Shown here: in pieces, positions 50,015 through 58,636 of the stretch
Layout of the letters: the number at the start of each line of letters is the position of its first letter
How positions within the stretch are numbered: position 1 is the first letter of the stretch
Notes under the pieces: generated by a model
Databases searched by the model: none
What the model saw: the letters and a program-made list of their open reading frames with translations, nothing else
What the model was told of the DNA's origin: nothing
Made by a program: the position numbers and the translations under genes
NCBI RefSeq assembly: GCF_003710085.1
Contig: NZ_CP033324.1
Coordinates: 3,039,501-3,103,500 of the forward strand
Direction of reading: 5' to 3'
Length of the DNA: 64,000 bases
Origin: Nocardioides pantholopis
GTDB lineage: Bacteria; Actinomycetota; Actinomycetes; Propionibacteriales; Nocardioidaceae

Positions 50015-50020
50015 TACCCT
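50015..50020 (+). promoter_or_regulatory. -10 box (TACCCT) of a leaderless promoter
   Basis: TACCCT, 7 nt before the ATG at 50028; no ribosome site. Confidence 0.5.
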
Positions 50021-50027
50021 CGGCGCC

Positions 50028-51263
50028 ATGGCAGACCGTCCCCGGAACGGCGGACCCGGGGAGCGCGACCCGGAGTTCGGCTGGCTCTACGGCAAGAACG
50101 GCCCCGATCCGGAGGCTCCGCGAGCCGCCCGAGAGCCACGTCCCGACGAGACCCGGGTGATGCGCACCCAGCCGCGCGCGGGCCAGCAGGCCGGGCCCGC
50201 CCAGCCGGCGCCCGCACCTCGCCCCGCGCCCGCGCCCGCGCCCGCCCCGGCACCCACCCCGCGCCCACCCACCCCGGGCTCGTCCGGACGGGGTCGCTGG
50301 CGCCCGCGGCTGCGCCCGCGCCTGCTGCTGCTGATCCCGGTCGCGTGGCTGGTCTTCCTCGTGGTGGTCCCGTTCATCGCCTGGGGCCAGGTCGACAAGG
50401 TCGAGTGGGAGCCGGAGGGCGACCGACCCGGCGACCAGCCGGGCACGACGTACCTCCTGGTCGGCAGCGACTCGCGCGGCGACCTGTCCGCGGCGGAGCG
50501 CAAGCGCCTCGGCACCGGCGGGGCGGAGGGACAGCGCACCGACACGATCATGCTGCTGCACACCGGCTCGGGCCCGAACCTGCTGATGTCGATCCCCCGG
50601 GACTCGATCGTCGACATCCCCGGCCGCGGCCCAGGCAAGATCAACGCCGCCTACGCGTACGGCGGGCCGCGGCTGCTGACCCGCACGATCGAGGACGCCA
50701 CCGGCATCCGCATCGACGACTACGTCGAGATCGGCATGGGCGGGCTGGCCGGCGTGGTGGACGCCGTGGGCGGCGTCGAGGTCTGCCCGGAGTTCCGGAT
50801 GCGGGACCCCCAGGCCAAGCTGAACATCAAGAAGGGCTGCCAGGAGGTGGACGGCGCGACCGCGCTCGGCTACGCCCGGTCCCGGAAGACCGACCCCCGG
50901 TTCGGCGACATCACCCGCGCCAAGCACCAGCGCGAGGTCGTCTCCGCGGTCGGCGACAAGGTCCTCTCCCCCTGGACGTTCCTGAACCCGGTCCGCTACT
51001 GGAACCTCAACAACTCCGTGCCCGGGTTCTTCGGGTTCGGCGAGGGCACCGGCCCGGTCGACGCTGCGAAGTGGGCCCTGGCGATGACCCGGGTCGACGG
51101 CGACGCCGGGCTCACCTGCGGGGTCCCGATCTCCGACCTCAGCGTGCGCTGGGACGAGGAGCGCAGCAAGCAGATGTTCGACGCGATCATCAACGACAGC
51201 ACCGACGACATCCCGAAGAGCCTGTGCACGCCCACCGGGCTGCCGAAGTCGGTGACCGGGTGA
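50028..51263 (+). CDS. LytR-CpsA-Psr family glycan ligase
   Basis: A 411-aa protein. A cytoplasmic Pro/Ala-rich segment (about residues 30-85, alternating AP) leads to one membrane helix (about 98-118) and an exported LCP domain (about 140-320) with YLLVGSDSRGDL, RTDTIMLLH, LLMSIPRDSIVDIPGRG, KINAAYAYGGPRLLTRTIE and LGYARSRKTDPRFGDITRAKHQ. It should join lipid-linked glycan to peptidoglycan. It is divergent from the other LCP gene and is probably leaderless. Its stop overlaps the enoyl-CoA hydratase start (GTGA). Confidence 0.92.
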   Translation: MADRPRNGGPGERDPEFGWLYGKNGPDPEAPRAAREPRPDETRVMRTQPRAGQQAGPAQPAPAPRPAPAPAPAPAPTPRPPTPGSSGRGRWRPRLRPRLLLLIPVAWLVFLVVVPFIAWGQVDKVEWEPEGDRPGDQPGTTYLLVGSDSRGDLSAAERKRLGTGGAEGQRTDTIMLLHTGSGPNLLMSIPRDSIVDIPGRGPGKINAAYAYGGPRLLTRTIEDATGIRIDDYVEIGMGGLAGVVDAVGGVEVCPEFRMRDPQAKLNIKKGCQEVDGATALGYARSRKTDPRFGDITRAKHQREVVSAVGDKVLSPWTFLNPVRYWNLNNSVPGFFGFGEGTGPVDAAKWALAMTRVDGDAGLTCGVPISDLSVRWDEERSKQMFDAIINDSTDDIPKSLCTPTGLPKSVTG

Positions 51264-52135
51264 GCCGCTACGAGACGCTGCGGTGGGAGGTCGACGCCGA
51301 CGGCGTCGCCACGCTCACGCTGAGCCGTCCCGACGCCCTCAACGCCTTCGACCTCACGATGGCAGCCGAGCTGCTGGAGGTGTTCTCGACCGACGCGCAC
51401 GACGACGCGGTCCGGGCCGTGGTGGTCACCGGCGCCGGCCGGGCGTTCTGCGCGGGCATGGACCTCTCGGCCGAGGGCAACGTCTTCGGCCTCGACGAGT
51501 CCCTGGAGCCGACTCCGGAGTCGCTGCGCGAGCACCTCGCCGACCCGGCGTACGCCGACGGCGTGCGGGACACCGGTGGCCGGGTCACGCTCGCGATCCA
51601 CGCGCTGCCGAAGCCGGTCCTCGCGGCGATCAACGGCCCCGCCGTCGGCATCGGGGCGACGATGACGCTGGCCATGGACCTGCGGCTCGCCTCGACCCGG
51701 GCCCGGATCGGGTTCGTGTTCGGCCGGCTCGGCATCGTCCCGGAGGCGGCATCGAGCTGGTTCCTGCCCCGGATCGTCGGCATCCAGCAGGCGCTGGAGT
51801 GGGTCTACTCCGCCGAGGTCCTCAGCGCCGAGCAGGCGCACGCGGGACGGCTGGTCCGGTCGCTGCACGAGCCCGAGGACCTGCTGCCCGCGGCGCAAGC
51901 GCTGGCCCGCTCCTTCGTCGTGGACCGCTCCCCCGTGGCGCTCGGCCTCGCCAAGCAGCTGCTCTACCGCAACGGCGCCGCGGGCGACCCGCTCGAGGCG
52001 CACCTGAGCGACTCGCTCGCGATGTTCTGGACCTCGGTGCGCGACGGCAAGGAGGGGGTGGCGGCGTTCCGCGAGAAGCGGGCGCCGCGGTTCACCGGCC
52101 GGGCCTCCGAGCTGCCCCGGCTCTTCCCGGGCTGA
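51260..52135 (+). CDS. enoyl-CoA hydratase/isomerase family protein
   Basis: A 291-aa crotonase-fold protein. Oxyanion-hole segments GAGRAFCAGMDLS and INGPAVGIGATMTLAMDLRLA are present, with GRLGIVPEAASSWFLPRIVG in the catalytic region, where one typical Glu is kept (PEAA). It acts on acyl-CoA, probably in fatty-acid or branched substrate breakdown; exact substrate unknown. Its GTG overlaps the LCP stop, so it is translated from the same message, though a functional link with wall synthesis is not evident. Confidence 0.88.
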   Translation: MSRYETLRWEVDADGVATLTLSRPDALNAFDLTMAAELLEVFSTDAHDDAVRAVVVTGAGRAFCAGMDLSAEGNVFGLDESLEPTPESLREHLADPAYADGVRDTGGRVTLAIHALPKPVLAAINGPAVGIGATMTLAMDLRLASTRARIGFVFGRLGIVPEAASSWFLPRIVGIQQALEWVYSAEVLSAEQAHAGRLVRSLHEPEDLLPAAQALARSFVVDRSPVALGLAKQLLYRNGAAGDPLEAHLSDSLAMFWTSVRDGKEGVAAFREKRAPRFTGRASELPRLFPG

Positions 52136-52203
52136 TCTGCCCCGGTCCCACCACCAGCGGCCCCGGGTGCATGCGAGCGCTCGACCGAGGTCACCGTGGC
52201 CGC

Positions 52204-52893
52204 ATGGACAACTCCCAGCCGCCGTTCGACACCGCCGTCGTGGACATCGACGGCACCCTCCTCGACTCCAACTACCACCACACGCTGGCCTGGTCCCGCG
52301 CGTTCGCCCACGTCGGGTGCGACATCCCGGCCTGGCGCATCCACCGCGCGCTCGGCATGGGCGGTGACCGGCTCGTGGCCGCCGCCGCCGGCGAGGAGGT
52401 GGAGCGCCAGCACGGTGACGCAGTCCGGGACCGGTGGGAGCAGGAGTTCGACGCGCTCATCGACGAGACCACGCTGCTGCCCGGGGCCCGGGACCTGCTC
52501 GACGGGCTGGCCGCCGCCGGGCTGCGGGTGGCGCTGGCCAGCTCCAGCATCCCCAAGCACGCCGAGCACCCGCTGCGCCTGCTCGGGGCCGACGACCGCG
52601 CGGCGGCGTGGACCACCAGCGAGGACGCCGACTCCACCAAGCCGGACCCGGAGCTGCTCGAGCGGGCGCTGGACCGTCTCGACGGGGAGCGGCGGGCGGT
52701 GATGATCGGCGACTCGGTGTGGGACGTCGAGGCCGCGAGCCGCGCGCACCTGCCCACGATCGGCGTCCGGTCCGGCGGGTTCTCCGAGGCGGAGCTGCGC
52801 GAGGCCGGTGCCGTCGCGGTGTACGACGACCCCCGGGACCTGCTCGCCGACCTGGACCAGGCGCTGCTCAACGCCGCCGCGGGGCGCTCCTGA
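52204..52893 (+). CDS. HAD-superfamily phosphatase
   Basis: A 229-aa protein with the HAD motifs DIDGTLLDSN (I), ASSSIP (II), KPDPELLERAL (III) and GDSVWDVEAA (IV). The cap inserted between I and II is helical, the phosphoglycolate phosphatase/beta-phosphoglucomutase type. The first Asp of motif I is read as VDIDGT, with the nucleophile and acid both kept. Substrate not predictable. The ribosome site is weak, and the gene ends in a strong terminator. Confidence 0.87.
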   Translation: MDNSQPPFDTAVVDIDGTLLDSNYHHTLAWSRAFAHVGCDIPAWRIHRALGMGGDRLVAAAAGEEVERQHGDAVRDRWEQEFDALIDETTLLPGARDLLDGLAAAGLRVALASSSIPKHAEHPLRLLGADDRAAAWTTSEDADSTKPDPELLERALDRLDGERRAVMIGDSVWDVEAASRAHLPTIGVRSGGFSEAELREAGAVAVYDDPRDLLADLDQALLNAAAGRS

Positions 52894-52916
52894 CCCCGGC
52901 GCGAGCACAGCAGAAA

Positions 52917-52954
52917 CGCGAAGGCCGCGTCCCCGGAGGGACGCGGCCTTCGCG
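52917..52954. terminator. strong bidirectional terminator
   Basis: 17-bp perfect stem (52917-52933 with 52938-52954) and 4-nt loop between the convergent HAD and dps genes. Confidence 0.85.
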
Positions 52955-52981
52955 GTGCTCGCGGGTGGCCCGGAGGGACCG

Positions 52982-53560
52982 TCAGCGCTTGCTCGACTTC
53001 CCCGACTTCTCCTTGGCGGCCCTGGCGGCACCCTTCTCGGTGCTGGCGTTGGCGGTGGAGAGGTTGCCGGAGCTGTCCTCGAGGTGCGCCCGGACGAACC
53101 AGTGGAACAGCTCGAGCTGCTCGGTCTGGCTGACGAACATGTCCTCGGTGACCGGGTCCAGCTCGCCGAGCTCCTCGATGCCCTCGCGGTAGCTCTTGAT
53201 CACGCCCTGGTAGACGAGGTCGAGGGCGCCGAGGTGCTCCTGGGTGCTGGCGCGCCCGATGGAGTACTCGTCCCAGTCGCGCTCCCGGACGATCGCGCCG
53301 GGAGTGCCCATCGGGGAGCCGCCCATGGTGGCGATCCGCTCGGCCAGGTCGTCGGCGAAGCCGCGGACGGCCTCCACCTGGGGGTCGATCATCTCGTGCA
53401 CCCCGATGAAGTGCGGACCCACGACGTTCCAGTGCACGTGCTTGAGCGTCAGGTGCAGGTCGTTGCACGCGTGCAGGCGTCCCTGGAGCAGTGCGACGAC
53501 TCGCTCCGCGTCCTTCGTGGGGATGCCGGGGACCGTGTAGTGAAGTTTGTTGGTGGCCAT
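52982..53560 (-). CDS. dps: Dps-family DNA-binding ferritin-like protein
   Basis: A 192-aa protein. The intersubunit iron site is complete: H43, H55, D59, D70 and E74 in the spacing of E. coli Dps H51, H63, D67, D78 and E82 (VHWNVVGPHFIGVHEMID and DDLAERI). It oxidises and stores iron and protects DNA as a dodecamer. A Lys/Arg-rich tail (about residues 175-192) should bind DNA. ATG 53560 is the likely start, with GTG 53566 an alternative. A SigB-type promoter lies just upstream and reads away from a divergent partner. Confidence 0.93.
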   Translation of the reverse strand: MATNKLHYTVPGIPTKDAERVVALLQGRLHACNDLHLTLKHVHWNVVGPHFIGVHEMIDPQVEAVRGFADDLAERIATMGGSPMGTPGAIVRERDWDEYSIGRASTQEHLGALDLVYQGVIKSYREGIEELGELDPVTEDMFVSQTEQLELFHWFVRAHLEDSSGNLSTANASTEKGAARAAKEKSGKSSKR

Positions 53561-53570
53561 GGTCACGCCG

Positions 53571-53596
53571 GTACCCGAGCCCTCGCGCGGCGAAAC
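53571..53596 (-). promoter_or_regulatory. SigB-type promoter of dps
   Basis: On the minus strand GTTT-N16-GGGTAC fits the Streptomyces SigB consensus GNNT-N14-16-GGGTAY. The -10 ends 10 nt before the dps ATG, so the leader is only a few bases. Confidence 0.6.
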
Positions 53597-53597
53597 G

Positions 53598-53622
53598 GCA
53601 TCGCCCCCCGGGCACCGGGTAC
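53598..53622 (+). promoter_or_regulatory. SigB-type promoter of the acidic-protein gene
   Basis: GCAT-N15-GGGTAC on the plus strand, 9 nt before ATG 53632. The two -10 regions form an 11-bp inverted repeat (53566-53576 and 53617-53627). Confidence 0.55.
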
Positions 53623-53631
53623 CGGCGGCCC

Positions 53632-53934
53632 ATGACGATGCCTGGACCCATGTCGCACGACGGCCGCCCGATCGAGCTCGGCGAGGTTCCCGACGAGGAG
53701 GGGGTCGACCGCGGGGACGTCACCGAACGGCTCGACAAGGACCCCGAGGACCAGGGCTGGGACCGGGACCGGCAGGAGCCGCACATCGAGGTCGACGACG
53801 CGGAGCTCCCCGACGACCGCCCCGCCGACCGGCCCGGCAACGACGCCGCGCACAGTGACCAGCTCGGGGACCAGCTCGGGGACCAGCTCGGGGGCCAGCA
53901 CAGGACCGAGGCCCGCCCGGTCCGGGAGGACTGA
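53632..53934 (+). CDS. small acidic, probably disordered protein
   Basis: A 100-aa protein, very rich in Asp, Glu, Gly and Pro with no hydrophobic core, signal or Cys. Begins MTMPGPMSHDGRPIELG (inner ATG 53650 is an alternative). A repeated GDQL unit (three copies, from DNA repeats of GACCAGCTCGGG) lies near residues 78-90. Divergent from dps under a matching SigB-type promoter, so it is probably a stress protein, perhaps a disordered protectant like hydrophilins. No family recognised. Confidence 0.55.
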   Translation: MTMPGPMSHDGRPIELGEVPDEEGVDRGDVTERLDKDPEDQGWDRDRQEPHIEVDDAELPDDRPADRPGNDAAHSDQLGDQLGDQLGGQHRTEARPVRED

Positions 53935-53951
53935 GCGGGTACGCGACCGAG

Positions 53952-54017
53952 ATGCCCGGGATGCCCGGGATGCCCGAGGCGTACGGCCGCGAGGTGCTTC
54001 CGGAGGTCCGCGGCTGA
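53952..54017 (+). CDS. possible 21-residue small ORF with tripeptide repeat
   Basis: MPGMPGMPEAYG begins a 21-residue frame that ends at TGA 54015-54017. Three tandem 9-bp units encode MPG, MPG, MPE. A GGGTAC box lies 9 nt before the ATG, the same spacing as the neighbouring acidic gene, but the -35 is one base off. Could be a short stress peptide or just repeat DNA. Confidence 0.25.
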   Translation: MPGMPGMPEAYGREVLPEVRG

Positions 54018-54030
54018 GCGACCGGCCCGG

Positions 54031-54300
54031 TCAGGCCGCGCGGGCCACGCCGTCGGCGCCGGCCAGCGGCACCGTCGGCGGGCCTTCGGAGTCCTCGGGC
54101 GGCGCGGGCTTCTCCGGGCGCGGCGGCTCGCCGACCAGGGCCACCCACGCCGAGAGCGCCGCCCAGGTGAGGACGGCGACCACCGCGTAGCGCAGCACGG
54201 CGGTGTCGGTGGGCAGCTGCCCGGTGACGAACGCCGCCCACAGGGCGGGCCCGGTGAGGACGGCGGCGGCGCCGAGGACCGGGGCGGACACGAGCTTCAC
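54031..54300 (-). CDS. small two-helix membrane protein downstream of flhA
   Basis: An 89-aa protein with two membrane helices (about residues 5-25, VLGAAAVLTGPALWAAFVTG, and 34-56, AVLRYAVVAVLTWAALSAWVALV) and a Pro-rich cytoplasmic tail. The GTG at 54300 overlaps the flhA stop (GTGA), so it is the last gene of the flagellar operon here. No known flagellar homologue recognised. Confidence 0.65.
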   Translation of the reverse strand: MKLVSAPVLGAAAVLTGPALWAAFVTGQLPTDTAVLRYAVVAVLTWAALSAWVALVGEPPRPEKPAPPEDSEGPPTVPLAGADGVARAA

Positions 54301-56345
54301 GGCGCCACCTCCAGCACCTGGTCGCCGGACACGACGCCGACCGAGCGGAGCTGGGCGCTCCCGACCATCTCGGAGTACGACAGCACCGGCAGCCGGTCGA
54401 CGGCCTGCCGCACCAGGCGGCGTACTGCCATCCGGATCTGCGGGGCGCACACGAGCACCGGGTTCACGTTGTCCTCCTCGGCGGCCACGACGAGCTGGGC
54501 GAGCCGGGTCAGCACCGACTGGGCGAGCAGCGGGTCCAGGAGCAGGACCGAGCCCTCCTCGCCGGGCCGCAGCGACTCCAGCATCCGCTGCTCGAGCATC
54601 GGCTCGAAGCTGATCACCGAGACGACGCCGTCCTTGAGGTACGGCGAGACGACTGCCGGGCCGAGCACCAGTCGGGCGGCCTCCACCAGCGCGTCGTGGT
54701 CACGGGTGTCCGCGGCCCGCAGCGAGAGCGCCTCGTAGATCCGGACCAGGTCGCGGATCGAGACGTTCTCGTCGAGCATCGTCTGCAGCACCCGCTGGAT
54801 CTGGCCGAGGCTGAGCAGGGCCGGGGTGAGCTCGTCGACCACGACCGGGTGCGAGCGCTTGACGACGTCGGTGAGCAGGCGCACGTCCTCGCGGCCGAGC
54901 AGCCGGCTGGCGTGGGTGGTGACCACGTCGGAGAGGTGGGTGGTGACCACGGCGGTGCGGTCGACGACCGTCGCGCCGCCCAGCTCGGCCTGGCTGGCGA
55001 GCTCCGCCGGGATCCACTTGGCGTCCAGCCCGAAGACCGGCTCGCGGGTGGGCTCGCCGGGCAGCCGGGAGAGCTGCTCGCCGATCGCCAGCACGGTCCC
55101 CCGCGGCGCCTCGCCGCGGGCGACCTCGATGCCGAAGAGCTTGATGACGTAGGTGCGCATCGGCAGCTCGAGGTTGTCGCGGGTGCGCACCGGCGGGATC
55201 AGCACGCCGGTGTCCTGGGCCACCTTGCGGCGCAGCGCCTTGACCCGCTCCAGCAGGTCTCCCCCGTTCTCGCGGTCGACGAGATCGATGAGGTCCGCGG
55301 AGAGCTCCAGGCTGAGCGGGTCGACCTGGATCTCGGCGGCGAGCATCTCCGGGGTCTCGGCCGCGGGCACCAGCGCGGGCGGCTCGGGGGCCGCGGCGGC
55401 CGCGTCCTTGTTCTCGTCGATCCGCGTCGAGAGCAGCAGGAACGCTCCCCCGGCGAGCAGGAACGGGATCTTCGGCAGGCCCGGGATCAGGCACAGCCCC
55501 AGCGCCGCACTGCCCGCGATCATCAGCGGCATCTTGTTGCGGGTCAGCTGCCGGATGATCTCCGAGCCCATGTCGTCGTCGCCCGCGCCGCGGGTGACCA
55601 CCAGTCCGGTGGCGACCGAGAGCAGCAGCGCCGGGATCTGGGAGACCAGGCCGTCGCCCACCGACAGCAGGCTGTACGTCGTGACCGCGTCGCCGGCGGC
55701 CATGTCCCGCTGGAGCATGCCGACCGCGAAGCCGCCGAGCAGGTTCACCAGCGTGATGATGATCGCGGCGATCGCGTCGCCCTTGACGAACTTCGACGCA
55801 CCGTCCATCGCGCCGTAGAAGTCGGCCTCGGCGTGCACCTCGGACCGGCGCCGCCGGGCGGTGTCCTCGTCGATCAGGCCGCTGTTCAGGTCGGCGTCGA
55901 TGGCCATCTGCTTGCCGGGCATCGCGTCGAGGGTGAACCGCGCCCCGACCTCCGCGACCCGGCCCGCACCGTTGGTGATGACCACGAACTGGATGACCAG
56001 CAGGATCGCGAAGATGATCAGGCCGACGATCAGCGAGCCGCCCACCACGAAGTGGCCGAAGGTCTCGATCACCTTGCCGGCGTACCCGTCCAGGAGCACC
56101 AGGCGGGTCGCGCTGACGTTAAGCGCCAGGCGGAACAGGGTCATCACCAGCAGCACCGCGGGGAACGAGGCGAAGTCCAGCGGTCGGGTCACGAACATCG
56201 CGGTCATCAGCACCAGCAGCGCGCCGGTGATGTTCAGGGCGATCAGCAGGTCCAGCACCACGGGGGGCAGCGGGATGACGAGCATCACCACGATCAGCAC
56301 GATGCCGACGGGGACGCCCAGCTGGGTCAGGCGCTTCAGGGACAC
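54297..56345 (-). CDS. flhA: flagellar export gate protein FlhA
   Basis: A 682-aa protein with about eight membrane helices in residues 10-315, the conserved FHIPEP-type cytoplasmic loop region ([41 protein letters not shown]) and a four-domain cytoplasmic part (about 340-682) that receives export substrates and chaperones. Start GTG 56345 with GAGAGG upstream. Core of the type III export gate with FliP, FliQ, FliR and FlhB. Confidence 0.95.
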   Translation of the reverse strand: [682 protein letters not shown]

Positions 56346-56434
56346 GCGGGGCCTCTCGAGAGGGATTCCTCGGGCGCCGTCCCTGGCGCGGTGGTGAGCC
56401 GCGCCCCGTCCTGGGTCGCGGTCCTACGGATGCC

Positions 56435-57589
56435 CTATCGACCGGGCTCGGCCGGATCTGAGGACTTCGCGCGACGGCGTCCGGAGCGCAGCACCTCGGG
56501 CAGCGGCTCCTCCGGGCGCGGGGTCGGGTGCTCCCCGCCGCGGTGCCCGCGGCTGCGGCGGCCGATCACGAACGCCAGCACCTGCGCGACCGCCGCGAAC
56601 AGCTCCGCGGGGATCTCCCGGCCGACCTCGGTGGAGGCGTGCAGAGCACGGGCCAGCGGGACGTCGCGGACCAGCGGCACATCGTTCTCGACGGCGATGG
56701 CGCGGATCCGCTGGGCCACGACGCCCGCCCCCCGGGCCACCACCCGAGGGGCGGCACTGCCCTCGGCGTAGGCCAGGGCGACCGCGATGTGGGTCGGGTT
56801 GACCAGCACCACGTCGGCGGTCGGCACGTCGGCCATCATCCGGTTCCGCGCCGCGGCGAGCTGGCGCGAGCGCATCGCGCTCTTGACCAGCGGGTCACCC
56901 TCGGCCTGCTTGTGCTCGCGCTTGACCTCGTCCTTCGACATCCGGGTCTGCTTGCCGGTCCGGCGGCGCTGCATCAGGTAGTCCAGCGCCGCCATCGCCA
57001 CGCCCGCGATGGCGACGTTGCGCAGCATCGCCGTGGCCTCGTCGCCGACGATCGCGAGCAGCGTGCCGATCGGCACGAAGCCGCCGAGCAGCGGCATCAT
57101 CGCGCGGATGCTGCCGTAGACCAGGAACGCCACCACCGCGCACTTGACCAGCATCTTGGCGCCCTCCCAGAGGGCCTGGGGTCCGAAGATCCGCTTGAAC
57201 CCCTTGATCGGGTCCAGCTTCTTCAGGTCCGGCTTGACCCGCTTCGTGGCCAGGAAGAACCCGCCCTGGGCGAGGGCGCCCGCGACGCCGACGAGCATGA
57301 TCCCGCTGCCGAGCACCACCACCGAGATCAGCATGTGCTTGCCGCCCTCGAGGAACAGCTCGAACGCCGCCGGCACCGACGGGTCCTCGATCGAGCGCAG
57401 GCACCGCTCGAACAGCGCGGCCATCGCGGACGCCTCGTGCTTGACCATCAGCGGGACGACCAGCGAGACCAGCAGCAACGCGCCCCAGGCACCCAGCTCC
57501 TGGGTGCGGGCGACGTTGCCCTCCTTGCGCGCCTCCTTGAGCCGCTTGGGTGTCGGCTTCTCGGTCTTCTCGCCCCCGCTGTCGCTCAC
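56435..57589 (-). CDS. flhB: flagellar export switch protein FlhB
   Basis: A 384-aa protein with an N-terminal cytoplasmic EKTEKPTPKRLKEARKEGNV motif, four membrane helices (about residues 35-50, 88-110, 145-165, 185-205) and a cytoplasmic domain with the self-cleaving NPTH at 264-267, which controls the change from hook/rod to filament export. A charged extra tail (350-384) follows. GTG overlaps the fliR stop. Confidence 0.95.
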   Translation of the reverse strand: MSDSGGEKTEKPTPKRLKEARKEGNVARTQELGAWGALLLVSLVVPLMVKHEASAMAALFERCLRSIEDPSVPAAFELFLEGGKHMLISVVVLGSGIMLVGVAGALAQGGFFLATKRVKPDLKKLDPIKGFKRIFGPQALWEGAKMLVKCAVVAFLVYGSIRAMMPLLGGFVPIGTLLAIVGDEATAMLRNVAIAGVAMAALDYLMQRRRTGKQTRMSKDEVKREHKQAEGDPLVKSAMRSRQLAAARNRMMADVPTADVVLVNPTHIAVALAYAEGSAAPRVVARGAGVVAQRIRAIAVENDVPLVRDVPLARALHASTEVGREIPAELFAAVAQVLAFVIGRRSRGHRGGEHPTPRPEEPLPEVLRSGRRRAKSSDPAEPGR

Positions 57590-58353
57590 GTCGCCCCCAC
57601 GATCGCCGCCATCGCCTCGAGGGCGTGCTCGACGAGACGGTCGGCGACACCGGGCAGGACCGGGAACGAGAGGCCCACCAGCAGCAGGGTCAGCCCGATC
57701 TTCGCGGGGAACATCACGTTCAGCGCGTTGAGCTGCGGTGCCACCTTGGTGAGCAGCGCCAGGCCCAGGTCGGCGATGAACAGCACAGCGGCCATCGGCA
57801 GCGCGATCTGCACGGCGGTGACGAAGAACAGCTGGAAGATCGAGATCAACACCGCCGGCCCGCTGTCCAGGCCCGGGTCGGAGCCGATCGGGACCACTCG
57901 GAACGTGCTCAGCAGCCCGCCGAACACGATCAGGTAGCCGCCGCTGACGAAGAGCAGCACCGTGGCGAGCCACTGGTGCAGGGTGCCGAAGACGGTGCTG
58001 GCGTTCATCCCGAGCGGGTCGAAGGACTGGGCCAGGGAGAAGCCGCCGAAGACGTCGATGATGCTGCCGGCCGTCGCCACGACCGTGAACAGCAGGGACG
58101 TCACGTAGCCCATCGCCGCGCCCAGCAGCACCTGGGTCAGCAGTGTCATCACCAGCTCGGGGGTGTCGACCGGCACCTCGGTGTCCGCCAGCGTCGGCGC
58201 GACCGCGAACGCCAGGCCCAGGGCGAGGACCACCTTCGCCATCGCCGGCACGGCCCGCGAGGAGAAGGGCTGCACGATCGCGAGCCAGGCGATGATGCGC
58301 ACCGAGGCGAGCAGGAAGGCGATCAGCGGCTCGCCGGCGACGGTCAGGGTCAC
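57586..58353 (-). CDS. fliR: flagellar export gate protein FliR
   Basis: A 255-aa integral membrane protein with about six helices and the FliR features VRIIAWLAIVQPFSSRAVPAMAKV and LGAAMGYVTSLLFTVVATAGSIIDVFGGFSLAQSFDP. Forms the export gate with FliP and FliQ. 13 bp downstream of fliQ, GTGA overlap with flhB. Confidence 0.94.
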   Translation of the reverse strand: MTLTVAGEPLIAFLLASVRIIAWLAIVQPFSSRAVPAMAKVVLALGLAFAVAPTLADTEVPVDTPELVMTLLTQVLLGAAMGYVTSLLFTVVATAGSIIDVFGGFSLAQSFDPLGMNASTVFGTLHQWLATVLLFVSGGYLIVFGGLLSTFRVVPIGSDPGLDSGPAVLISIFQLFFVTAVQIALPMAAVLFIADLGLALLTKVAPQLNALNVMFPAKIGLTLLLVGLSFPVLPGVADRLVEHALEAMAAIVGAT

Positions 58354-58366
58354 GACAGGCTCCCGG

Positions 58367-58636
58367 TCACCCGAGCAGGGACGGGATGCGCTCGTAGAGC
58401 TGCTGGGTGAAGTTGACCAGCGTGTGCAGCATCCAGTTGCCGCTGACCAGGAGCGCGATGCCGATCCCGATGACCTTCGGCACGAAGGCCAGCGTGAACT
58501 CCTGGATCTGCGTCATCGACTGGAACAGCGACACCGCGAACCCGATGACCAGGGCGGTCACGAGGATCGGCGCCGAGAGCTTCAGCGCGACCATCATGGT
58601 CTGCATCGCGATCTCGATGATGGCGGTGTCGCTCAT
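58367..58636 (-). CDS. fliQ: flagellar export gate protein FliQ
   Basis: An 89-aa protein with two membrane helices (about residues 15-38 and 55-78) and the family core ALKLSAPILVTALVIGFAVSLFQSMTQIQEFTLAFVPK. ATG overlaps the fliP stop (ATGA). Confidence 0.94.
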   Translation of the reverse strand: MSDTAIIEIAMQTMMVALKLSAPILVTALVIGFAVSLFQSMTQIQEFTLAFVPKVIGIGIALLVSGNWMLHTLVNFTQQLYERIPSLLG

